In this document: positions 1-7,792 of the stretch, piece after piece
Position numbering within the stretch: the stretch's first letter is position 1
How the letters are laid out: the number at the start of each line of letters is the position of its first letter
NCBI GenBank assembly: GCA_015179025.1
Contig: WHUX01000527.1
Location: 1 to 20,828, forward strand
Direction of reading: 5' to 3'
DNA: 20,828 nt
Origin: Terfezia claveryi
Lineage: Eukaryota; Ascomycota; Pezizomycetes; Pezizales; Pezizaceae
Position numbers and translations under genes: made by a program
The notes under the pieces: generated by a model
What the model saw: the letters and a program-made list of their open reading frames with translations, nothing else
Told to the model about the DNA's origin: nothing
The model's database searches: none

Positions 1-365
1 CTTGTATCCATTATGATCAGGTATCATAATGAGTCTTGATGATTGTCCTTACATGAGTTCGTTAGACTCATAGCCTCAGAAATCTAGTGTCTATTAAAGA
101 CCTTATTTCCGCGGCCTCTAGATAAGACAGGATCTCTTTCAGTACCATCTAGTCAAGCAACATCAGAATATACAAGCTACACCGGTAATATTCTTTCTCC
201 AGATCTCCGTGACTCTCCCGAACACCCCCCCCCCAAATACACCAACAGCCAGCCGCTCTTTGGGACTCCTGTATAGGACCTAGACAGTGTGCTTAGCTGC
301 CCAACTACGTTGGTAGAGCTGTGTTCATCTCAAGAACACCTCTACTAACTTGGCCCACACTTACA
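1..365. other. Left edge, no recognisable gene
   Basis: No ORF of useful length, RNA gene or repeat family seen elsewhere in the window was recognised here. There is a short poly-C run near 226-234. The stretch ends where the AT-rich array starts. Confidence 0.5.
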
Positions 366-860
366 ATGAGCCTCAAAAAGCATGAGATTCCCGTATATAT
401 ACTAATGAACTTCAAAAGCACGAGATTCTCGCATATATATATATATATATCCAAAAGCATGAGATTCTCACATATATACTAATAAGCCTCAAAAGCCTGA
501 GATTCTCGCATATATACTAATAAGTCTCAAAAGCACGAGATTCTCACATATATATATATATAAGTCTCTAAAGCACGAGTCTCTCGCATATATATATATA
601 TATAAGTCTTCAAAGCACGAGTCTCTCACATATATATATATATACCTCCAAAAGTATGACATTCTCACATATATACTAACAAGCCTCAAAAAGCATGAGA
701 TTCCCGCATATATACTAATGAACCTGAAAAGCACAAGATTCTTGCATATATATATATATATCTCCAAAAGCATGAGATTCTCACATATATACTAAAAAGC
801 CTCGAAAGCACGAAATTCTTGCATATATATATATAAGTCTCCAAAAGCATGAGTTTCTTG
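366..860 (-). repeat. AT-rich minisatellite, array 1
   Basis: About a dozen degenerate units of 30-50 bp. Each has a core like aagcatgagattctcacat followed by (AT)n and a short aagtctc or aagcctc spacer. All units point the same way, so the minus strand reads as a run of near-identical Ile/Tyr-rich peptides. That is simple-sequence translation and not evidence of a gene. The same family recurs at 3362-3889 and 10036-10215. Confidence 0.85.
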
Positions 861-1194
861 CATACTCAAGTCCATATGAACAAGCCCGCCACTAGTGCCC
901 ATCTTCTATACCTATTACCCACTTCAGTAAACTCACGGCTGGCGGGCATATGTAGCCTGAAACATGCATGTGCTGATCTGTCACACCAGTGTGCGCAAAT
1001 CTGCCTTCGGACCAATCAACACATATTCCCTGGCCGTGTCAACCGATACATATTTCCGGGGCTGCGCGAACCAACAGAATACAAGAGCATGTGCGCCCCC
1101 TCTTTTCACAAGTATGATACATAACTCAGCCAGCCTGTAGTTGGCCACAGATCAAGCAGCCAGCGCTGAGGTTAGGACTCCCTCAGTACACTCT
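861..1194 (+). repeat. Composite repeat, module U, copy 1
   Basis: Non-tandem sequence between the AT-rich array and the 119-bp array. It aligns along its length with 3890-4212. Shared landmarks include caagtccatat, acctattac/gcctattac, catgcatg, caatcaacacatatt, and cccctcttttcaca near the end. Divergence is moderate, with many C/T and G/A differences. No protein or RNA function is recognised. An open frame on the plus strand (849-1124) is not conserved as protein in copy 2. Confidence 0.7.
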
Positions 1195-1995
1195 CGAGAT
1201 ATCCCCCAACTATATGCACAGACATAGCCAGGTGCGTGAACTCACTAGACAACCCGCAGATTCTATATGAAGGCCTAGCTAATTGCTCTTGGGACGCCCA
1301 AAGTGCAGTTGTGAGATATCCCCAATCTATGTGCGCAGACACAGGCATAGCTAGGTACGTGAACTCGTTCGAAAGCCAGCGGACTCTATGTGAGAGCATT
1401 GCTAATTGCTCTTAGGACCCCCAAAGTGCAGTTGCGAGATATCCCCAATCTATGTGTGCAGACACAGGCATAGCTAGGTACGTGAACTCGCTAGAAACCA
1501 GTGGACTCTATGTGAGGGCATTGCTAATTGCTCTTAGGACTCCGCAAGTGCTCTCTCGAGATGTCCCCCATCTATATAGGTAGACATTGCTAGGGTACGT
1601 GAACTCACCAGAAACCAGCGAACTCTATGTGAAGGCATTGCTATAGGCTCTTAGGACTCCGCAAGTGGAGTTCCGAGATGTCCCCCATCTATATAGGTAA
1701 ATATAGCTAGGTACGTAAACTCGTCCGAAAGCCAGCGGACTCTATGTGAGGGCATTGCTAATTGCTCTTAGCACTCCGCAAGTGCTCTCCCGAGAGATCC
1801 CCCATCTATATAGGTAGACATAGCTAGGTACGTAAACTCACCAGAAACCAGTGGACTCTATGTCAAGGCATTGCTAATTGCTCTTAAGACTCCGCAAGTG
1901 CTCTCCCGAGATGTCCCCCATCTATACAGGTACACATAGCAAAGTACGTGAACTCGCCAGAAACCAGTGGACTCTGTGGGACCGCCTAGCTAATT
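1195..1995 (+). repeat. ~119-bp tandem repeat, 7 units
   Basis: Seven head-to-tail units start at about 1195, 1313, 1436, 1558, 1675, 1792 and 1908, a spacing of 116-123 bp. Each carries gagat.tcccc.atctat, then agacatagctaggtacgtgaactc, then ggactctatgtga and gctaattgctcttaggac. The unit is too long for replication slippage alone, so unequal exchange is a likely source. A shorter array of the same unit is at 4213-4740. Confidence 0.85.
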
Positions 1996-2640
1996 GCTCT
2001 ACTACTAGGGGTTGCTCGTAGCAGTGGATAACAATATCAGCCAGAAATTGGGTGGCCGTGAATAGGTGTAGTCTCGCTATATCACCGAGGACAGTTACGG
2101 TTTTGCAGACAGCTGATGTCCGGGAACGGCGGCGATTGTGGGAGGTATATGCGCAGCATAGAGTCCTGGTGGGATCCATGATGGAATGGTTCGGTGGAAG
2201 TACAAATATGGATCCTCTGTGTATATAGAAGCTCAAGTTCACATAGTGCATGCAATATATTGGTTACACCTGGCTGCCTTTGCCTGACTGCCCCTCTCTG
2301 CCTGGCTGCGCTTGCCTAGCTGCTATTACCGTTATTCACCGTGTGCACCAAGTAGAGTGGACATGTTGCCTGCTAGGTAGTTGTGCCAGGGCATACACCT
2401 GCATTCCAGAGGCATACTGCGCTCTTATAGCACCCGGACATTGCACAACTATGGATTGGCGCCTAGGGGAAGAACAAGTATACAGCTTGAGGGCACGGAT
2501 GCATAAGATAGTGCGTCAGGGTACTGTTGCACAACTCTGAACCTTAGGACACCGAGCTCCTGAGTACAGCGTCACGGCATTGAAGCATCAACAAGTGGCC
2601 GTCGCGGCGCATGGGGCGACCAGGCATCCAAGGGGTTATT
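1996..2640 (+). repeat. Composite repeat, module V, copy 1
   Basis: Non-tandem sequence that aligns with about 4741-5420. Shared blocks include gctaattgctct, ttgcagacagct, gggaggtatatgcg versus gggaggcaggtgcg, and ggtagttgtgc. One plus-strand frame is free of stops from 2022 to the TAG at 2226, 68 codons rich in Arg/Glu/Val. Its only ATG is at 2178, and copy 2 has several stops in the matching frame. I do not recognise a protein. It could be the remains of an old coding segment or chance. Confidence 0.6.
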
Positions 2641-2720
2641 ACGGTCCATCAGGAGGCCTAGAGGGGCGTTGAGGCGAGGAAAATTCTTTCGTGATGTACT
2701 CATATGGATGTGGATATCCA

Positions 2721-2793
2721 GACTAATAAGAACCCCTGATCGCAGGCTAATAGGGACCCCCGATCGCAGGCTAATAGGGACCCCCGATTCCAG
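2721..2793 (+). repeat. 24-bp tandem repeat, 3 units
   Basis: Three units of the form gctaatagggacccccgatc plus cag, right next to module W. The minus strand reads as a repeating 8-residue peptide (Ile-Ser-Leu-x-Ser-Gly-Val-Pro) because 24 is a multiple of 3. An expanded array of the same unit is at 12361-12595, also next to module W. Confidence 0.8.
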
Positions 2794-2803
2794 GCTCAAG
2801 GAC

Positions 2804-2975
2804 ATAAACGCCAGCTTGGTGAGTTGTCAATGGTACAAAAACTTGCTAGTTTCGTAGTGCACACTGTAGAAGCGGCGATTCTAGGCAATTAGTATTTTCA
2901 GGGAATACAACAAATCTTCTACTCCGAGCATTGTATTAACAGACTAGAATATATACATAAGAAAAGCTCTGCCAT
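2804..2975 (-). repeat. Conserved module W, copy 1 (probable integrase-element 3' flank)
   Basis: About 170 bp closely matching 12600-12775, roughly nine bases in ten by eye. Shared text includes ggtgagttgtcaatgg, tagtgcacactgtagaag and gagcattgtattaaca. On the minus strand it lies downstream of the integrase stop codon in both copies. It is therefore best read as part of that transposon's 3' flank. Confidence 0.7.
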
Positions 2976-3145
2976 CTCCCGCTTGCTCAATCCTCCACTT
3001 GCCCAATCTCCCGCTTGCCCAATCCTCCGCTTACCCAATCCCTCGCTTACTCAATCCCCCGCTTGCTTAATCCCTATACCCACTTGCTTAATCCCCCGCT
3101 TGCTTAATCCTCATATCCACTTGCTCAATCCCCCGCTTGCTGAAC
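2976..3145 (-). repeat. ~16-bp tandem repeat, copy 1
   Basis: About ten units of cttgctcaatcccccg with C/T variants and an occasional tatacca or atatcca insertion. The same array, with the same insertions, follows module W at 12776-12925. It lies between module W and the integrase stop codon. Confidence 0.8.
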
Positions 3146-3158
3146 ATCCTGCTAGCTC

Positions 3159-3210
3159 TTATATTGAATTCGTACATGGGTGTGGCCCTGATCCAGTATG
3201 ACAGTGGGCA
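3159..3210 (-). pseudogene. Integrase-type transposase, last 16 codons only
   Basis: Reading the minus strand from 3209 down to the TAA at 3159-3161 gives AHCHTGSGPHPCTNSI and then a stop. This matches the extreme C terminus of the integrase frame that ends at 12944, which here reads AHYYTGSGLHPCTNLI. The copy keeps the Cys-His pair lost in the other copy, where Cys and His are both changed to Tyr by single C/T-type changes. Homology stops at 3210, so this is a 3'-truncated remnant that keeps the stop codon and 3' flank. The short length limits confidence, but the flanking arrays are collinear with the longer copy. Confidence 0.6.
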
Positions 3211-3361
3211 TCTCCGATGTTCTTTGACCAAATGTTGCTACAAAATTACCTTCATATCGGATATGTCCCTATTTAGTACTTTTAATGTCGCTGTGGCTGC
3301 TGTGGTGTTGTGGTAAATGCTTGTTGCTATCTGTGACATGGAACAATTTAATTCCGTAACG

Positions 3362-3889
3362 GACCAGAATATATATATGCGAGAAACTTATGCTTTTGGA
3401 GACTTATATATATATATGTAAGAAACTTATGCTTTGCAGGCTTATATATATATATGCAAGCAACTCATGCTTTTGAGGCTTCTAGATACATATGAAATCC
3501 ATGCTTTCAAAGTTTATAATAGTCTGGGTGACATGGCCTCTATATATATAAGCCTTGAAAAGTATGAGTTTCTTGCATATATGTATAAGTCTCGAAAAGT
3601 ATGAGTTTCTCACATATATATATATATAAGTCACCAAAAGTATGAGTTTCTCATATATATATCTAGAAGCCTCGAAAAGCATGAGTTGCTTGCATATATA
3701 TCTTGAAGCTTCAAAAAGCATAAGTTTCTCACATATATGTATAAGTCTTGAAAAGCACAAGTTTCTAGAATATATATACATATAAGTCACCAAAAGTATG
3801 AGTTTCTCACATATATATCTAGAAGCCTTGAAAAGTATGAGTTTCTCGTATATATATATAAGTCTTGGAAAGCATAAGTTTTTCGCATA
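3362..3889. repeat. AT-rich minisatellite, array 2, in both orientations
   Basis: The same family as 366-860. Units from 3362 to about 3480 run as gagaaacttatgcttttgg followed by (AT)n. Units from about 3540 to 3889 run in the reverse complement, as aaaagtatgagtttctcaca. The array is therefore an imperfect inverted repeat around about 3480-3540 and could fold back. Before it, 3211-3361 holds unassigned sequence. The array starts at ggaccagaatatatatatg. Confidence 0.8.
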
Positions 3890-4212
3890 AACAAGTCCAT
3901 ATAAACAACTTCACATCGTTCATGCCTATTACCTGCTTCAGTAATCTCATGGCTGGCAGACATAGGAGGCCTGCAACATGCATGCAGGGACATGTGCTAA
4001 TCTGTCCCACCAGCATATGCCAATCTGCCTTCCAATCAATCAACACATATTTTCTGGCTGTGTCAACCAATACATATTTATTGGGCTACATGAACCAACA
4101 TAACACGAGAGCACGTGCGTCCCCTCTTTTCACAGGTATAACACATAACTCAACCAGCCAGCTCTTAGCAGAAGATCAAGCAGGTAGCACTTAGTTTAGG
4201 ACTCCTCCAGTG
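3890..4212 (+). repeat. Composite repeat, module U, copy 2
   Basis: This aligns with 861-1194 and sits in the same order between the AT-rich array and the tandem array. Many differences from copy 1 are C/T or G/A, with copy 2 usually the more AT-rich. No gene recognised. Confidence 0.7.
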
Positions 4213-4740
4213 CACTCACGAGATATCTCCAACTATATGCATAGATATAGCCAGGTATGTGAACTCGCCAGCAGACCCGCGAACTATAGGCTAATTGCTT
4301 TTAGGACTCCGCAAATGCACTGTCGAGATATCCCTAACTATATGTGCAGACATAGCTAGGTATGTGAACTCACCAACAGACCAGTGAACTCTAGGCTAAT
4401 TGCTCTTAGGACTCTGCAAATGCACTGTCGAGATATCTCCATCTATATGCATAGACATAGCTAGGTATGTGAACTCACCAGCAGACTCGCGAACTCTATG
4501 TGAAGGTATAGCTAATTGCTTTTAGGACTTCCCCAGTGTAAGGTCGAGATATCTACCAACTATATGCGCAGACATAGTTAGGTACTTGAACTCGCCAGTA
4601 AATCCGCGAACTCTATGTAAAGGCATAGCTAATTGCTATTAGGACTTTGCAAATGCACTGTCGAGGTATCCCCGTCTATATGCGCAGACATAGCTAGGTA
4701 CATAAACTCGCTAGCAAATCTGCTGACTTTATGGGATCAT
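4213..4740 (+). repeat. ~115-bp tandem repeat, 5 units (copy 2)
   Basis: Five units start near 4213, 4324, 4429, 4543 and 4663. They are the same family as 1195-1995, with tcgagatatc, agacatagctaggta, gaactcgccag and gctaattgct landmarks. Units are slightly shorter (105-120 bp), and the array differs from copy 1 in unit number and sequence. Confidence 0.8.
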
Positions 4741-5420
4741 ATAGCTAATTGCTTTAGTACTAGGTATTGCTCATGGCAGCGGATGACTACATTAGCCAGC
4801 AATTGGGCAGCTCTAGGTATGTGTAGTCTCACAATATCAACGTTCTGCTGCTAATAGCTATATAGATATTATTAGATCAAAGCAGGGCGATAACGACTTT
4901 GCAGACAGCTAAGATCAGGGAACTGCTGGAATTTTGGGAGGCAGGTGCGTAGGATGAGTGCAAGTGAGATACATAAGGGAATGGTTCGTTGGAAGTGCAT
5001 TGATAGCTCAGCAATGTATATAGCAAGTCAAATGTACATAATTCTAAGATTTATACCTTTTACGTCATGCCTTTGCCTAGCTGCTATCACTTTAATGCTC
5101 CAAGTGCACCCAGTAGTTTGCCCATTAGGTAGTTGTGCTTAGAGTGTACTCCACGCCCTTATGCCACCTGAACGTTGCATGATTTTGTATTGGCGCTATG
5201 GGGCAGGGAAAGAAAACAACGTGAGGGTGTGAATGCACAAGACATACACCCGAGTGGCACCTCGGCAGACACAGCGCCAGGGCAGTACCTTGTAAGACAT
5301 GGCGCCATGGCGACTCAAGGGCTGGAGTACCTGAGGCGAGCAGGTAGAAGAGGGCAATCATTAGGGCACCTGGTGATGGTGTTGCGGCGTAAGAAAATCG
5401 ATCCTAATATATACATGCAG
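4741..5420 (+). repeat. Composite repeat, module V, copy 2
   Basis: This aligns with 1996-2640, with a short unaligned insertion near 4850-4890 (tatatagatattattagatc). The frame open in copy 1 is closed here by several stops. After about 5420 the similarity to copy 1 is lost, and the 24-bp array and module W do not follow. Confidence 0.6.
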
Positions 5421-5512
5421 CGAAAATGTCAATGTATTTGCTAATAATTATATATACAGAAGTATTGAGTATAAGATATATATATAGATCATCCACTTGC
5501 TGCTTCAATTAC

Positions 5513-5654
5513 TCTAATACTTACTCTAATATTCGGTCCAATACTCGCTCTAATACTCACTTTTATACTCGCTCTAATACTCGCTCTAATACTCACTCTA
5601 ATACTGGCTCTAATACTCATTCTAATACTCACTCTAATGCTTACTGTAATGTAC
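5513..5654 (+). repeat. 12-bp tandem repeat, ~12 units
   Basis: About twelve units of tctaatactcac or tctaatactcgc. Because 12 is a multiple of 3, the plus strand reads as Ser-Asn-Thr-His/Arg repeated inside an open frame (5426-5716). No start context or conserved flank supports a gene. From 5655 to 5806 I see only AT-rich flank of the Copia insertion. Confidence 0.85.
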
Positions 5655-5806
5655 TGAGATATAGAGTGAAGGGAAAATGTGTAGGGAAGGGAGGTATATA
5701 TACAGGAAAACTATAGTTGCTAAGGCCGACTGATAAGGCCAACAATTTAGACTTTCCGAAGATAATGAGATAAGGGATAAAAAGAGAAGTGACAGGACAG
5801 TGATCA

Positions 5807-5811
5807 ATGGC
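5807..5811. repeat. Copia target site duplication, left (ATGGC)
   Basis: ATGGC precedes the left LTR at 5807-5811 and recurs immediately after the right LTR at 9891-9895. It fixes both ends of the element. Confidence 0.85.
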
Positions 5812-6442
5812 TATTAAAAAATGCGTTCAAACGCTCTCTCTTACACCACAAATCACATACATATACATTATTCATTCCTAATTACATTCCACCACATGTC
5901 AAATCATGTGCTTGATACTTATATAGATTAAGTATTTTCATATGCATTTCACATGCATAACTCTATTATTAGTTAAGTTATTCATGCTCTAACAACTCTA
6001 TTTTAGCTCTATTTCACATGCTTTCAACACATGTCAAACTATATTCTGAGTTATACTTTTATCAAACTTTACTGTTACAAACTCAAACATGTTGTGTATG
6101 TTGTAATCATGTTGAATGCATTTAGCAGGCTCTGGCTTGTGCTATAGCTTGCTGGAATCGTGTATATATAGGAGGGGAATTCCCTTCCTTCAGAGTTCAC
6201 ATCAGCTCATATATCAATCTCATTCACTCACACATTCCACTATATATTCTCCTATATATTCTATGTTTCTAGTGCACGCTCTACAGCGTCCTCTACATTA
6301 TCCACAACGCCCTCTACATTCTCCAAAACATCCTCCACCAGCCTATTAGATCCGTTCCCAAGTTTCTCCTTTATTGGATACTTGGTTGAATTACCGCTGC
6401 CTGTTGGATATAGTGTATATCTCATATACCTGTATCTCAACA
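5812..6442 (+). repeat. Copia 5' LTR (uninterrupted)
   Basis: 631 bp, ending caaca and followed directly by the primer-binding site. A TATA-like box, tatatatagg, starts at 6163. It matches the interrupted right LTR (7793-8168 plus 9636-9890), which is also 631 bp once the insertion is removed. By eye there are about 31 differences, about 25 of them transitions. This LTR preserves the empty site, ggaattcccttccttcagag, for the solo-LTR insertion in its partner. Confidence 0.85.
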
Positions 6443-6467
6443 GGTTATGAGCCCGGTCTGCTCTACC
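6443..6467 (+). other. Copia primer-binding site, Met tRNA (internal half-tRNA type)
   Basis: The sequence directly after the LTR starts ggttatgagcccgg and continues to gctctacc. Its complement contains ctcataacc, the anticodon loop of a Met tRNA (CAT anticodon), with a D-arm-like ggtagagc upstream. Drosophila copia and several fungal Copia elements are known to be primed by a cleaved half tRNA-Met ending in the anticodon loop. I infer the same mechanism here. Confidence 0.65.
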
Positions 6468-7229
6468 TCAACCACCATTACCGAACGCTTCTACCATGGC
6501 TTTACTACAATTAACAACACTTGGTTGAACCTCTATAGGTTCCCATTTTACCCTCTATTACCAATACTTGGTTAAACCTCCCTAGGTTCCTATCCTACCT
6601 ATTATTGATCATACTTATAACAATACTTGGTTGAACACTTAGTTGTTCCCATACTACTTGTTCTAATATGTTCAAGTATATCCTCAAATATCAACAAATA
6701 ATACCCAAATCTAGTTGATAATTTATCAACTAAAGATACTTTTACAAATACCAAATTAAAGTCTATACTTCTTAGTCTGGCTACTAATTCATCATTGAAA
6801 ACAGAAGCAGACTTTATCCTTATTAGTATTAAAGCTCCAGTGTATAAAAAATGCAAAAGAAATGCTATTTCTAATACAAAAGGGTCCACTTAATCTATTA
6901 AATTAATAAGTGGGGTACTTATTGTAAGAAATACTATTAAGTGAATACTATTCTAATATTATTAGACTCTCATTATGAGCATACCTTGACTAAATATTGG
7001 CTTGACTTGGTATAATATCTTATAATTCAGTTACTTTACCTTTGGATTTCAAATAATAAAATTCCAAGATGGTGATAACATTATAGATATGTTCCTATAT
7101 CAACAGATTATTTAGTCTTGGATGCATCTCATGATTGTAATATATCTAGAGTTGGCTTTCTCTATCTCTAAATTATTCCAATATATATTAAAAGCTTACT
7201 ATTACTAGCTGGCTTTATAAGTATTAATT

Positions 7230-7560
7230 GAATAAATAATAAAAGATGATAGAAAATCAATTTCAAGTTATATCTTGCAACTAGCTAACAATACTATCAG
7301 CTGGTACTAACAGAAGCAATCTTGTATTTCTACTTCCCTAGTTGAAGCTGAATACGTTTTGGTATTTTTAGTAGTTAAATAGCAACTATAGTTTGCAAAA
7401 GCTCTGAGAGAACTTGGATTTTCCCTCTATTTCTGCTCTCATAAGTACAGATAGAGATGGAGCAGTAGGTCTGACTCATGACTTTTGTATAAACGATTGT
7501 AGAGAAGATATTAATAGTACTTACTATTATATGATTTTGTTAAAATTAACAATATTATAG
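7230..7560 (+). pseudogene. pol: Copia pol remnant: RNase H region
   Basis: Plus-strand translation from 7242 gives KDDRKSISSYILQLANNTIS, then Trp-Tyr-stop and STSLVEAEYV. This is the Copia RNase H signature (D-x-R-S-T-S-G-Y, then I-S-W, then S-T-x-E-A-E-Y). The frame continues through FAKALRELG to about 7420. It is followed by STDRDGAVGLTHDFCIND near 7443-7496, which matches the next conserved block of the domain. Stops at TAA and TAG codons and at least one frameshift just upstream (around 7235-7245) break it. Several stops are explained by C-to-T or G-to-A changes. Upstream internal sequence, 6470-7229, is AT-rich, and I could not assign gag or reverse transcriptase motifs in it with confidence. 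Confidence 0.75.
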
Positions 7561-7783
7561 TCTTATATATACTTGGCTCATATAATCTAGTGGATATATG
7601 ACCAAAGTAATATCTAGACTAAAAGTTCTTCTTGCTACAGGAAGATGTTTTAGGAACTAAATAATTCACAATAGTACTCTTTTCCTATATATGAAAATCT
7701 TTTTTCCCACAGGGTTTTTTTTCATATACAGGTTTTTAATGAGACTCCTGAATTATTTACTGACCATTCATGCTGGGATTAGT

Positions 7784-7792
7784 GAGGAGGGG
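7784..7792 (+). other. Copia polypurine tract
   Basis: gaggagggg lies immediately before the right LTR, the expected place for the plus-strand primer of an LTR retrotransposon. Confidence 0.7.

Noticed and set aside
489..773. Minus-strand 94-residue open frame
   Set aside because: It is a translation of the AT-rich tandem units, with no unique sequence. The frames at 3482-3793 and 9989-10267 have the same origin.
1195..1995. CRISPR-like array
   Set aside because: Units are contiguous at about 119 bp without variable spacers, and the context is eukaryotic transposons.
5426..5716. Ser-Asn-Thr-His repeat protein
   Set aside because: It is entirely explained by a 12-bp tandem repeat, with no supporting start context or conserved flank.
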